Assembly (NCBI GenBank): GCA_016931295.1
Contig: JAFGEZ010000032.1
Coordinates: 1 to 64,000 of the forward strand
Reading direction: 5' to 3'
Origin: Candidatus Krumholzibacteriota bacterium
Lineage (GTDB): Bacteria > Krumholzibacteriota > Krumholzibacteriia > Krumholzibacteriales > Krumholzibacteriaceae
DNA: 64,000 nt
The notes under the pieces were generated by a model. It saw only the letters and a program-made list of their open reading frames with translations, searched no databases and was not told the DNA's origin. Both the position numbers and the translations under genes were made by a program. This document shows positions 9,823 through 19,376 of this stretch, piece by piece. Position 1 is the stretch's first letter; each line of letters opens with the position of its first letter.

Positions 9823-9886
9823 TGACAGTGGAACGCTCCCCGCCCCGGGGAGCGGACGGCGCTTCGGAGCATGCAAGGGAGGCAGG

Positions 9887-11779
9887 ATGAAGACCATGCG
9901 CGCGCTCGCCGCGCTCGCACTCGTCGCGCTGGTCGCGGCGGGCTGTTCACGCGAGGCGAAACGGTACACGATCGAGGAGTTTCTCGGCACGGTCTCCTGG
10001 TCGGGCGGATCATTCTCGCACGACGAGGAGCGTCTTCTCGTCACGAGCGACCGCGACGGGATCTTCAACGCCTACTCGATCCCCGTCGCCGGCGGCGAGC
10101 CGACGCAGCTCACCTTCTCGGCCGGGGACAACATCTTCGCCTTGTCCTATCTGCCCGGCGACGACCGCTTCCTCTACTCGAGCGACCGCGGCGGCAACGA
10201 GATCTCGCACATCTTCCTGCAGGAAAAGGACGGCTCCGCGCGCGACCTGACGCCCGGCGAGGCGGCGCGCGCCGTCTTCTACGGCTGGAACCACGAGCGG
10301 ACGCACTTCTTCTACGGGTCGAACGCCCGGGACGAGCGGTTCATGGACGTCTACATCATGGACGCCGCCGATTTCTCGGCGAAGATGATCTACCTCAACG
10401 ACGCCGGCTACGAGTTCGGCGCGGTCTCGAACGACATGCGCTACATGGCGTTCTCGAAGACGCGCACGACGAGCGACCGCGACATCTACCTGTACGACCG
10501 GTCGACGGGCGAGGTGCGGCACATCACGCCGCACGTGGGCGAGGTCTTCTTCGCGCCGACGGACTTCGGCCCCGATTCGCGGACGCTCCGCTTTCTCACC
10601 GACGAGGAGAGCGAGTTCCGCTATCTGAAGAGCTACGACATCGCGACGGGAAAGACGGAGCTCGTCGAGAAGCACGACTGGGACATCCTCTACTCCTACG
10701 TCTCGCACGGCGGGAGCTACCGCGTGACGGCGGTCAACAACGACGCGCAAACGGAGATCCGCGTCACCGAGACGGCGACGGGCCGCGCGATCGAGCTCCC
10801 CGGGCTGCCCGCCGGCGACGTCGTGTCGGTGGGGATCTCGCCGAGCGAGCGCTTCATGCGCTTCTACGCGAGCAGCGCGCGCACCGAGCGGAATCTCTAC
10901 GTGTACGACTTCGCGTCGGGCCGGCACCGCCGCCTCACCGATTCGATGAATCCCGGGATCGACACCGACGACCTCGTCGACGCCGAGGTCGTCCGCTACG
11001 AGTCCTTCGACGGCCTCCGGATCCCCGCCGTCCTCTACCGGCCGAAAGGGGCCACGAAGGATCGCAGGGCGCCGGCGCTCGTCATGGTGCACGGCGGACC
11101 GGGCGGCCAGGCGCGCATCGGCTACAGCGCGCTCAGGCAGTACCTGGTCAACCACGGCTACGCGATCCTCGACGTCAACAACCGCGGTTCCTCGGGCTAC
11201 GGGAAGACCTTCCTCAAGCTCGACGACATGAAGCACGGCGACGAGGATCTCGACGACTGCGTCCGGGGGGCCGGGTACCTCGCGTCGACCGGGTGGGTCG
11301 ACCCCGAACGGATCGGGATCATCGGCGGCTCGTACGGGGGGTACATGGTTCTCGCGGCGCTCGCCTTCCGCCCGGAAACGTTCGCCGTCGGCGTCGACCT
11401 GTTCGGCATCTCGAACTGGGTGCGGACGCTCGAGAACATCCCGCCCTGGTGGGAGAGCTTCCGCGCGGCGCTCTACACGGAGATGGGCGATCCGTCCGTC
11501 GACGGGGAGTACCTGCGGGGCATCTCGCCACTCTTCCACGCCGAGCGCATCGTCCGGCCGCTCATGGTCCTCCAGGGGGCCAACGACCCGCGCGTCCTCA
11601 AGGTGGAATCCGACGAGATCGTCGCGGCGGCGCGGAAGAACGGCGTGCCGGTGTCCTATCTCGTCTTCGAGGACGAGGGGCACGGCTTCCTCAAGAAGGA
11701 GAACCGTATCGAGGGGTACCGGGCGATCCTCCGTTTCCTCGACGAGCACCTGGCCGCCCCGGGGGAGACGAAATCGTGA
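9887..11779 (+). CDS. S9 family prolyl oligopeptidase-like lipoprotein
   Basis: 630 residues. A lipoprotein signal ends in VAAGC at Cys20. Residues about 40-370 are WD/TolB-like propeller repeats (FSHDEERLLVTSDRDG, FLYSSDRGG). The C-terminal alpha/beta hydrolase has the catalytic triad Ser482 in GSYGGYM, Asp567 in ANDPRV and His599 in EGHGF. It should cleave short peptides in the periplasm or at the surface. The frame runs upstream, but the ATG at 9887 follows GGGAGGCAGG and yields the signal peptide. The moxR gene overlaps its stop (GTGA), though a functional link to that module is not evident. Confidence 0.93.
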   Translation: MKTMRALAALALVALVAAGCSREAKRYTIEEFLGTVSWSGGSFSHDEERLLVTSDRDGIFNAYSIPVAGGEPTQLTFSAGDNIFALSYLPGDDRFLYSSDRGGNEISHIFLQEKDGSARDLTPGEAARAVFYGWNHERTHFFYGSNARDERFMDVYIMDAADFSAKMIYLNDAGYEFGAVSNDMRYMAFSKTRTTSDRDIYLYDRSTGEVRHITPHVGEVFFAPTDFGPDSRTLRFLTDEESEFRYLKSYDIATGKTELVEKHDWDILYSYVSHGGSYRVTAVNNDAQTEIRVTETATGRAIELPGLPAGDVVSVGISPSERFMRFYASSARTERNLYVYDFASGRHRRLTDSMNPGIDTDDLVDAEVVRYESFDGLRIPAVLYRPKGATKDRRAPALVMVHGGPGGQARIGYSALRQYLVNHGYAILDVNNRGSSGYGKTFLKLDDMKHGDEDLDDCVRGAGYLASTGWVDPERIGIIGGSYGGYMVLAALAFRPETFAVGVDLFGISNWVRTLENIPPWWESFRAALYTEMGDPSVDGEYLRGISPLFHAERIVRPLMVLQGANDPRVLKVESDEIVAAARKNGVPVSYLVFEDEGHGFLKKENRIEGYRAILRFLDEHLAAPGETKS

Positions 11780-12777
11780 CCGGGCGCGAGGGCGGCGGAC
11801 GGCCGGAGGACGAGCGCGTCTTCGTGGCGTGCCGCGAGGCGTACGAGCGGCTGCGCGAGCAGATCGCGCGCGTCATCGTCGGGCAGGAGGAGGTCGTCGA
11901 GCAGCTGGTGACCGCCCTCTTCGCCGGCGGGCACTGCCTGCTCGTCGGCGTGCCGGGGCTGGCCAAGACCCTTCTCGTCTCCACGGTGGCCCGGTGCCTT
12001 CGCCTCTCCTTCTCGCGCGTCCAGTTCACCCCCGACCTCATGCCGGGCGACATCACGGGCACCGAGGTCCTCGACGAGGACGCGGCCACGGGCCGGCGCG
12101 TGTTCCGCTTCATCCGCGGGCCGGTCTTTGCCAACGTCGTCCTCGCCGACGAGATCAACCGGACGCCGCCGAAAACGCAGGCGGCCCTCCTCCAGGCGAT
12201 GCAGGAGGGATACGTGACGGCCGGGGGGAGCGACCACCCGCTCGAGCCCCCCTTCTTCGTCCTCGCCACGCAGAACCCGATCGAGCTCGAGGGGACCTAT
12301 CCCCTCCCCGAGGCCCAGCTCGACCGCTTCATGTTCGATGTCCGCGTCGGCTACCCGTCGGCGGAAGAGGAGATGCGGATCGTCGACACGACGACGAGCG
12401 CGGCGCCCGCCGAGCCCGAGCCGGTCCTCGACGCCGGCGCGATCCTCGACATCCAGCGTTTCGTCCGCCGGGTCCCCGTCGCCGACCGCGTCCTGCGGTT
12501 CGCCGTCGAGCTCGTCCGCGCGAGCCGCGAGCCCGGGTTGCCGGGAATCGGGGAATACCTCGCCTGGGGGGCGGGGCCGAGGGCCGGCCAGTATCTCGTC
12601 CTCGCCGCGAAGACGAGGAGCCTCCTCAGGGGCGAGACGACCCCCGACACGGAGGACGTTCGCGCCGTCGCCCTCCCCGTGCTGCGGCACCGGCTCGTCA
12701 CGAATTTCCGCGCCGAGGCGGACGGCGTCTCCGCCGACGATCTCGTCCGGCGGCTCCTCGAGGGCGTGTCCGGATGA
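11776..12777 (+). CDS. MoxR-family AAA+ ATPase
   Basis: 333 residues. Walker A GVPGLAKT, Walker B VVLADEINR, and the sensor region FVLATQNPIELEGTYPLPEAQLDRF are the hallmarks of MoxR ATPases. These act as chaperones that mature protein complexes together with VWA-domain partners. The GTG start at 11776 overlaps the stop of the peptidase gene. The next two genes, DUF58 and a BatA-like VWA protein, are the standard partners and are joined by an ATGA overlap and a short gap. Confidence 0.95.
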   Translation: MTGREGGGRPEDERVFVACREAYERLREQIARVIVGQEEVVEQLVTALFAGGHCLLVGVPGLAKTLLVSTVARCLRLSFSRVQFTPDLMPGDITGTEVLDEDAATGRRVFRFIRGPVFANVVLADEINRTPPKTQAALLQAMQEGYVTAGGSDHPLEPPFFVLATQNPIELEGTYPLPEAQLDRFMFDVRVGYPSAEEEMRIVDTTTSAAPAEPEPVLDAGAILDIQRFVRRVPVADRVLRFAVELVRASREPGLPGIGEYLAWGAGPRAGQYLVLAAKTRSLLRGETTPDTEDVRAVALPVLRHRLVTNFRAEADGVSADDLVRRLLEGVSG

Positions 12778-13700
12778 ACGGAGGAAGAAAAGCGGGTGCC
12801 GGCGAGTCGAACCCGGGCGGATTCCTGCGCCCCGAGGTCGTCAGCCGCCTGGAGAACATGGACCTCCGGGCGCGGCTCATCGTCGAGGGGTTCATCGCGG
12901 GGCTGCACCGCAGCCCCTACCACGGCTTCTCCGTGGAGTTCGCCGAGTACCGGCAGTACGGGCCGGGGGAGTCGGCGCGGAACGTCGACTGGAAGGTCTA
13001 CGCGAAGACCGACCGGCACTACGTCAAGGTCTTCGAGGACGAGACGAACCTCCGCGCGACGCTGCTCCTCGACCGAAGCGGGTCGATGGGGTACGCGGAG
13101 GGCGGCGGCGTCTCGAAACTCCGGTGGGGGGCCCTGCTCTGCGCGGCCCTCGCCTGGCTGCTCGTCAGGCAGCGCGACGCCGTCGCACTCGCCCTCTTCG
13201 ACGAGCGGGTGAACGAGTACCTGCCCCACCGGTCGGTGAAGCGCCATCTCTTCCAGCTGCTGAGCGCCCTCGACGCCGTCCGGCCGGGCGCGCGCACGGG
13301 GATCAGCCGGGCGCTCAACGACCTCGCCGAGCTCGTCACCAGGCGCGGTCTCGTCGTCCTGGTGAGCGATCTCCTCGACGACCCCGACGAGGTGGCGGCC
13401 GGGCTGAGGCGCTTCCGCCACCGCGGACACGAGGTGATCGTCTTCCACCTGCTCGACCCGCGCGAGGAGGACCTCGACTTCCGGGGCGAGACGCGTTTCC
13501 GCGACCTCGAGACGGGTGAGACCCTCCGGGCGCAGCCGTGGTTTCTCCGGGACGAGTACCGACGGAGCGTCCGGGCGTGGAAGGGGGCGATCGAGCGGCG
13601 GTGCGTGGAGCACGGGATCGACTACGTGCCGGTCTCGACGGCGACGCCCTTCGACGGCGCCCTCGCGGCCTATCTCGGCAAGCGGCGGCGCCTGAGGTGA
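12774..13700 (+). CDS. DUF58 protein with VWA-like fold
   Basis: 308 residues. The DUF58 block RQYGPGESARNVDWKVYAKT is present, followed by a VWA-like domain whose metal site DRSGS (in LLLDRSGSMG) is intact. There is no membrane helix, unlike many DUF58 proteins. It is the expected substrate or partner of the MoxR ATPase just upstream, with which it overlaps by 4 bases (ATGA). The long frame in front of it is an extension inside moxR and is not used. Confidence 0.93.
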   Translation: MNGGRKAGAGESNPGGFLRPEVVSRLENMDLRARLIVEGFIAGLHRSPYHGFSVEFAEYRQYGPGESARNVDWKVYAKTDRHYVKVFEDETNLRATLLLDRSGSMGYAEGGGVSKLRWGALLCAALAWLLVRQRDAVALALFDERVNEYLPHRSVKRHLFQLLSALDAVRPGARTGISRALNDLAELVTRRGLVVLVSDLLDDPDEVAAGLRRFRHRGHEVIVFHLLDPREEDLDFRGETRFRDLETGETLRAQPWFLRDEYRRSVRAWKGAIERRCVEHGIDYVPVSTATPFDGALAAYLGKRRRLR

Positions 13701-13749
13701 CGGGCGGACGGCCGCGGCGCCGTGCGCCGCGGGGGAGGTGACGCGGACG

Positions 13750-15843
13750 ATGGATTTCCTGCAGCCCTGGGCCCTCTTCCTCCTCGCCGCGGCGGGCGTG
13801 CCCCTCGTGATCCACCTGCTCAGCCGGCGCCGGATCCCCGAGATCCCCTTCGGGAGCCTCCGCTTCCTCAGCCCCTCGGAGCGGCAAAGCATGCGCCGCG
13901 TCGATCTCCGGCGGCTCCTCCTCCTCGTCCTGCGGATGGCGGCCGTGGCCCTGCTCGCCCTCGCCTTCGCCCGTCCCGTCGTCCGCGGCGGGCTCGCCGG
14001 GCTCTTTCCCGCCGCGGCGCCGCGGTCCGTCGTCCTTCTCGTCGACCGCTCCTGGAGCATGGGCGCCGCGACGGGGGGCGGCACGGTCCTCGACGCGGCG
14101 AAAGAACGGGCGGCCGAGGTCCTCGACCGGCTCGAGGCGGGCGACGAGCTCACGGTGATTTTCTTCGACGACCGGGCCGAGACGGTCCTCGACGCCGCGC
14201 CCTTCGACCGCGGGACGGCGATGTCGGTTGTTCGCCCCGCCGGCGTCTCGTGGCGGACGACCGATCTCCGGGCCGCCGTGCGGGAGGCGCGGCGCGCCTT
14301 CGCCAGGGCCGATCTTCCCGCCCGCGAGCTCTACCTCGTCTCGGATTTCCAGCGCGGCGCCCTCGGCCTGGAAGGCCCCGCGGCGGAAACGAAGCGGGCG
14401 GCGGCCGGCGCGCCGAAGCGGGAACGCGGCGAGGCGGCGGGCGACACGGCCGGCGACGGCGGACAGGTCACGGACCGGGCGGACGACGGGTTCGTCCGCG
14501 CCTTCCTTCTCCCCGTGCGGGCAACCGGGACGGACAACACGGCGATCGAACGGATCGACGCGCCGCGGACGGTCGTTCACCGCGGCGAGGCGATCGGAAT
14601 CGCCGTCCATCTCCGCGGCGCGGGGAACGCCGGCGCGCCAACGCCCCTGCGCGTCCTCGTCGACGGCCACCGTATCGCCGAGCGGGAGACGGTCGTTCCG
14701 CCGGACGGCCGTCGCGTCGAGCGCTTCGTCTTTCCCGCCGAGCGGGCCGGGTGGCTGCGGTGCGAGGCCCGCTCGGCGCCGGACCGCCTCGCCGCCGACG
14801 ACACGCGGCGCTTCGCCGTCGAGGTGCGCGAGCGCCTCGACGCCCTGCTGCTCGCCGACGGCGACGCCCTCTACCTCGAGCAGGCGCTCGCCCCGGACGG
14901 CTCGGAGGGGGACATCGCCCTCGTCAGGCGCGGATGGCGGGAGTTCACCTCGGCGGACCTTGAGACCGGGGCGGTCGTCCTCGGCCCGGGACGCGGCCCG
15001 CTCCCGGGGGATATCGCGCTGATCGAGCGGTTCGTCGAGGAGGGGGGCCACGCGCTCCTCTTCGTCCTGCCAGAGACGGAGGAGACGGCGCGGCGGCTCT
15101 CCCGGCGGCGGCTCGACATCGGCTTCGGCGATCCCGATGGCCTCGCCCGGCTGATCGACCCCGTGCCGGGGACGGCGCTCCTCGCTCCCTTCGACCGCGA
15201 GGACATCGAGCGGCTCTCCCGGATCCGCATCGCCGGCGGAGCGGTCGTGCGGGGGGTCCCCGCCGGCGCCGCCGAGCTGCGCTTCGACGACGGAAGCCCC
15301 CTCGTCTGGCGGGAGGCGCGCGGCGAGGGGGAGGTCGTCTTCGCCTGCCTGCAACCCGGAAGCGGCGCCCTCGTCCTCTCGCCCTGGTTTCTCCCCCTCG
15401 TGCAGCAGGCCCTCCTCGCGCCGGGAGGGGAGGCAGCCGCGCCCGCCGGCCTCCTCGTCGGCGAGGTTCTCGGTTTCGCCGGGACGGCGGAGACGGTCCT
15501 TCTTCCCGGGGGCGCGATCGCGCGCCCCGGGCCGGGAGGCGTCGCCGCCGGGGAGCCGGGCTTCGCCGAGATCCGCGGTCCCGCCGGGACGCGGCTCGTC
15601 GCGGTGAATCCCGACTGCCGCCTCGAGTCGGACCTCTCGCCCATCGATCCGCGGGCCGCCGCCGACTCGCTGGGTTTCGCCCACGCGGCGGTCGTCGCGC
15701 CGGGCGAGGCGGTCGCCGAGCGCGTCCGGGACGCGCGGGAAGGCAGGGAGATATCGACGCAGCTCGCCGCAGTCGCGCTGGCCCTTCTCGCCGCGGAGCT
15801 CGTCGCGGCGCAGAAGGCGGGGAGGTCCGGCGATGTGGGATGA
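13750..15843 (+). CDS. BatA-type membrane protein with VWA domain
   Basis: 697 residues. The N-terminus has the BatA signature: a first membrane helix (LFLLAAAGVPLVIHLLSRRR), then PFGSLRFL and a second helix (LLLVLRMAAVALLALAFARPVV). A VWA domain with metal site DRSWS begins at about residue 94. The middle and C-terminal parts form beta-rich domains and a glutamine-amidotransferase-like region, ending in a helix (LAAVALALLAAELVAAQ). A GTG at 13738 is in frame, but the ribosome site GGGGGAGGTGA points to the ATG at 13750. It completes the MoxR-DUF58-BatA module and overlaps mfd by 11 bases. Confidence 0.88.
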   Translation: MDFLQPWALFLLAAAGVPLVIHLLSRRRIPEIPFGSLRFLSPSERQSMRRVDLRRLLLLVLRMAAVALLALAFARPVVRGGLAGLFPAAAPRSVVLLVDRSWSMGAATGGGTVLDAAKERAAEVLDRLEAGDELTVIFFDDRAETVLDAAPFDRGTAMSVVRPAGVSWRTTDLRAAVREARRAFARADLPARELYLVSDFQRGALGLEGPAAETKRAAAGAPKRERGEAAGDTAGDGGQVTDRADDGFVRAFLLPVRATGTDNTAIERIDAPRTVVHRGEAIGIAVHLRGAGNAGAPTPLRVLVDGHRIAERETVVPPDGRRVERFVFPAERAGWLRCEARSAPDRLAADDTRRFAVEVRERLDALLLADGDALYLEQALAPDGSEGDIALVRRGWREFTSADLETGAVVLGPGRGPLPGDIALIERFVEEGGHALLFVLPETEETARRLSRRRLDIGFGDPDGLARLIDPVPGTALLAPFDREDIERLSRIRIAGGAVVRGVPAGAAELRFDDGSPLVWREARGEGEVVFACLQPGSGALVLSPWFLPLVQQALLAPGGEAAAPAGLLVGEVLGFAGTAETVLLPGGAIARPGPGGVAAGEPGFAEIRGPAGTRLVAVNPDCRLESDLSPIDPRAAADSLGFAHAAVVAPGEAVAERVRDAREGREISTQLAAVALALLAAELVAAQKAGRSGDVG

Positions 15844-18800
15844 CCTGAAGTCGCGCATCCGCGAGACGCCGGCCTTCCGGACGCTCGCCGCCGGCCTCGC
15901 GCCTGCGGGCGCCGACGCCGCCGCGGCGGGGCTGCGCGGCGGGGCCCGGTCGCTCCTCGTGGCCGCCCTCGCCGAGACACGCGCCGAGCCGATGCTCGTC
16001 ATCGCCGCCGACCCGGTCGGCGCTCGCGACACGGCGATCGACCTCGAGCTCTTCGGCCTGCGGGGGGTCGTCTTCTACCCCGAGGACGAGATGCTCCCCT
16101 ACGATTACCACGAGCCCGACCGCGACCTCGCCGGCATGCAGATGAAGGCCCTCGAGATCCTCGCCGAGGGCGGATGCAGGGTGCTCGTCTGCACCTTCCG
16201 CGCGGCGATGAAGAAGGTCGTTTCCGCGGAGCTCTTCCGCCGGATCCTCGTGCGCCTCGAGCGCGGAACGGAGCGCGATCCCCACGAGCTCGCCGCCGGC
16301 CTGGTCGACCTCGGCTACGAGCGGCGCGAGACGGTCGAGGGGAAGGGGCAGTTCGCCCTGCGCGGCGGGATCCTCGACCTCTTCCCCATCGCCGCCGACG
16401 ATCCCGTGCGGATGGAGTTCGACGGCGACGAGATCGCCTCGATGCGCCGCTTCGACATCGAGACGCAGCGGTCCGCCGGGGAGACGGGAACGGTCGTCGT
16501 CCATCCCGTCCACCACTTCGTTCCCGACGCGGCGGGGCTCGCACGGCTCCGCGAGCGTCTCGAGCTCGAGGCGGCGGCCCTGCCTCCCGACGAGCGGGCG
16601 CGGGCGCTCCTGCCCGCCGAGCGGCTCGAAAGCGGGATCTCCTTCTACGGGATGGAGCACTACGCGGCCGACGTCCACGACGTGCAGCCGGTCTTCTCCT
16701 GCTTCGCGAACGATCCGCTCGTCGTCCTCGCCGGCGCCGAGGAGCTGGAGACCCTCGCGCGCGAGTTCCAGGGGGAGATCGCCACCCGCTTCGAGCGGTC
16801 GCGGGAGGAGGGGCATCGCTACCCCGCCCCCGACCGGGTCTACGTGACCGGAGAGGAGCTGCGCGAGCGGCTCGCGAGCTTCCGCGTCCTCCAACTCCTC
16901 GACCTGTGGCGCGAGGGGGCCGCGCGCTTCGAGACGACCCGTCCCCCCGACTACCGGCGCAACCTCGCCGGCCTCGAGCGGGACGTCCGCGCCGCCCTGG
17001 CCAACTCGACGCGCGTCTTCCTCTTCTGCTCGAACCCCTTCCAGCGCGACCGCGCCGAGGATCTGCTCGACGAGGTCGCCCTCGAGATCGACTTTCCCGT
17101 GGGCGATCTCTCGAGCGGGTTCCGCTGGCCCGACGCCGGCGTCCTCATGCTCAGCGAGGAGGAGGTCTTCGGCCGGTACCATCGACCCTACCTCGTTCCC
17201 CGCGCGAAGAGCCGGTCGCTCACGTACGATCCCTCGCATTTCCAGCCGGGCGACCATGTCGTCCACGTCGACCACGGGATCGGGCGGTACATGGGAATGC
17301 GCGTGCTCGAGCGGGAGGGGGGGCGGACCGAGTGCCTCGACATCCGCTACGAGGGGGACGACCGCCTCTTCATTCCCGTCACCCGCCTGCGGATGGTGGA
17401 GAAGTACGTCGCCGCCGAGGGGAGCGAGCCGTCGCTCGCCCGGCTCGGCGGCGCCGCCTGGGCGCGGTCGCGCGAGCGGGCGAGGAAGAGCGCGGAGAAG
17501 ATCGCGCGCGACCTTCTCGAGCTCTACGCCGCCCGCCGCCTCGCCGAGGGGCACGCCTTCAGGCCCGACACCCCCTGGCAGAAGGAGATGGAGGCCTCCT
17601 TCCCCTACGAGGAGACGGCCCACCAGCTCCAGGCGAGCGCCGAGGTGAAGGAAGACATGGAGAGCGGGCGCACGATGGACCGTCTCCTCTGCGGCGACGT
17701 CGGCTTCGGCAAGACCGAGGTGGCCCTCCGGGCCGCCTTCAAGGCGGTCATGGACGGCAAGCAGGTGGCCGTCCTCGTTCCGACGACCGTTCTCGCGATG
17801 CAGCATCACCAGTCGATCGAGGAGCGGTTGCGCGGGTTTCCCGTGAACCACGGGATGCTGAGCCGCTTCGTGACGGCCAGGGAGCAGAAGAAGACGATCG
17901 AGGCGATCGCCGCCGGGCGGATGGACATCGTGGTCGGCACGCACCGGCTGCTCTCGAAGGACGTCGTCTTCCGCGATCTCGGTCTCGCCGTCATCGACGA
18001 GGAGCACCGCTTCGGCGTCCGCCACAAGGAGGCCTTCAAGAAGCTCAAGAAGACCGTCGACGTCCTCAGCATGACGGCCACGCCGATCCCCCGCACCCTC
18101 TCCATGGCCCTCTCGGGGATCCGCGACTTCTCGGTGATCGACACCCCCCCGCGCAACCGGCTCCCGATCCACACCGAGATCCTCCCCTTCGACGACGAAC
18201 GGATCCGAGACGCCGTGATGCGCGAGGTCGACCGCGGCGGCCAGGTCTTCTTCGTGCACAACCGGGTGCAGTCGATCGAGGTGATGGAGGGGTTCCTCCG
18301 CAGGCTCCTCCCCGAACGCGTGCGGATCGCCCACGCGCACGGGCAGATGAAGGAGCGGGAGCTCGAGCGCCGGATGATCGATTTCCTCGAACGGCGGTTC
18401 GACGTCCTCGTCTGCACGATGATCATCGAGGCGGGGCTCGATTTCCCGAACGTCAACACGATCATCATCAACCGGGCCGACCGCTTCGGGCTGGCCCAGC
18501 TCTACCAGCTCCGCGGGCGTGTCGGCCGGAGCGACCGGAAGGCTTTCGCCTATCTGCTCGTCCCCCGCGGGCGGACCCTCACCCCGACGGCGATGAAGCG
18601 GCTCCAGGCGATCGGCGAGTTCGACTACCTCGGCGCGGGCTACCGCATCGCGATGCGCGACCTCGAGATCCGCGGAGCGGGAAACCTGCTCGGCCCGCAG
18701 CAGTCGGGTCAGATACGCGCGGTCGGGCTCGATCTCTACTCGCGGATGCTGCGCGACGAGGTGGCCCGGCTCAGGGGCGAGGAGCCCGAGGAGACGGCGG

Positions 18801-19282
18801 AGGCGCGCGTGTCGATGTCCCTGCGCGCCTACCTCCCGGGCGAGTACGTCGCCGACTCGGAGGAGCGGATGGACATCTACCGCCGGCTCACACGGATCGA
18901 AACCGTCGACGCGGTGGAGGACATGCGCGCGGAGCTGCGCGACCGGTTCGGAACGGCCCCCGAGACGGCGCTGAACATGCTGCGGCTCGTCGAGATCCGC
19001 CTCAGGGCCCGGTCCGCGGGGATCGAATTCGTCGAGGCGGACCACGCGGGGCGGCTGCGGGTCGGCTTCCGCCCCGACGGCGTCCCGGGCCGCCGGGCGA
19101 TCGCCCGGATCGTCGAGGCCTTCGCGGGGCGCATCTCGTTCCACGCCGAGGGGGGGTTCTCGCTGACCGTCGATCCGCCGGTAACCGCCGGCAGGGCCGG
19201 ACGCAGCCCGCGCGAGCGGGAGGAGGCGGCGCTCGCCGATGTCGAGATGCTGTTGAAATTATTGGAATTTTCTGCTACATAA
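15833..19282 (+). CDS. mfd: Transcription-repair coupling factor Mfd
   Basis: 1149 residues, normal Mfd length. It removes RNA polymerase stalled at DNA damage and recruits UvrA. The order is UvrB-like N-terminal domains (FYPEDEMLPYDYHEPD), the RNA polymerase-binding domain near residue 480 (GDHVVHVDHGIGRYMGM), and a RecG-like translocase with Walker A GDVGFGKTE and DEEHRFGV box. The helicase motifs SMTATPIPRTL and QLRGRVGRS follow, and the C-terminal TRCF domain is last. The start lies 11 bases inside the BatA-like gene. A promoter for the next operon lies within its last 30 bases. Confidence 0.98.
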   Translation: MWDDLKSRIRETPAFRTLAAGLAPAGADAAAAGLRGGARSLLVAALAETRAEPMLVIAADPVGARDTAIDLELFGLRGVVFYPEDEMLPYDYHEPDRDLAGMQMKALEILAEGGCRVLVCTFRAAMKKVVSAELFRRILVRLERGTERDPHELAAGLVDLGYERRETVEGKGQFALRGGILDLFPIAADDPVRMEFDGDEIASMRRFDIETQRSAGETGTVVVHPVHHFVPDAAGLARLRERLELEAAALPPDERARALLPAERLESGISFYGMEHYAADVHDVQPVFSCFANDPLVVLAGAEELETLAREFQGEIATRFERSREEGHRYPAPDRVYVTGEELRERLASFRVLQLLDLWREGAARFETTRPPDYRRNLAGLERDVRAALANSTRVFLFCSNPFQRDRAEDLLDEVALEIDFPVGDLSSGFRWPDAGVLMLSEEEVFGRYHRPYLVPRAKSRSLTYDPSHFQPGDHVVHVDHGIGRYMGMRVLEREGGRTECLDIRYEGDDRLFIPVTRLRMVEKYVAAEGSEPSLARLGGAAWARSRERARKSAEKIARDLLELYAARRLAEGHAFRPDTPWQKEMEASFPYEETAHQLQASAEVKEDMESGRTMDRLLCGDVGFGKTEVALRAAFKAVMDGKQVAVLVPTTVLAMQHHQSIEERLRGFPVNHGMLSRFVTAREQKKTIEAIAAGRMDIVVGTHRLLSKDVVFRDLGLAVIDEEHRFGVRHKEAFKKLKKTVDVLSMTATPIPRTLSMALSGIRDFSVIDTPPRNRLPIHTEILPFDDERIRDAVMREVDRGGQVFFVHNRVQSIEVMEGFLRRLLPERVRIAHAHGQMKERELERRMIDFLERRFDVLVCTMIIEAGLDFPNVNTIIINRADRFGLAQLYQLRGRVGRSDRKAFAYLLVPRGRTLTPTAMKRLQAIGEFDYLGAGYRIAMRDLEIRGAGNLLGPQQSGQIRAVGLDLYSRMLRDEVARLRGEEPEETAEARVSMSLRAYLPGEYVADSEERMDIYRRLTRIETVDAVEDMRAELRDRFGTAPETALNMLRLVEIRLRARSAGIEFVEADHAGRLRVGFRPDGVPGRRAIARIVEAFAGRISFHAEGGFSLTVDPPVTAGRAGRSPREREEAALADVEMLLKLLEFSAT
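19253..19281 (+). promoter_or_regulatory. Promoter of the PPIase-ftsEX operon inside the mfd 3' end
   Basis: TTGAAA, 17 bases, TACATA with TGC just before the -10. It overlaps the last codons of mfd and lies about 96 bases upstream of the TTG start at 19377, giving a leader of about 90 bases. The DNA here is unusually AT-rich for the window. Confidence 0.65.
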
Positions 19283-19376
19283 CATAGTTTAAGGGCTGAA
19301 GCGGACCGGCGCCGCCGATCCGCACGGAACGATACGTGAACGATCGGGCCGAAAGGCTCCGTGAAAGGAGATCATC

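Larger units (their letters stand above)
9422..9886. other. Divergent control region between hsp20 and the S9 peptidase gene
   Basis: No gene is supported. The region holds a sigma-54 promoter for hsp20 (9497-9513, minus), two similar imperfect palindromes 32 bases apart (9621-9635 and 9653-9667), and a housekeeping-type promoter for the peptidase (9794-9822, plus). A frame running into the peptidase contains a phosphatase-like ELVLLRHG string, which is not taken as a gene. Confidence 0.6.

Noticed and set aside
14945-19144. A 1399-codon open frame on the minus strand across mfd
   Set aside because: It is antisense to a clear mfd gene, has Arg/Pro/Gly-rich composition with no domain pattern, and arises because GC-rich codons rarely make stops in this frame. 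The same applies to other long antisense frames, for example 194-3718, 13336-16032 and 49921-52164.
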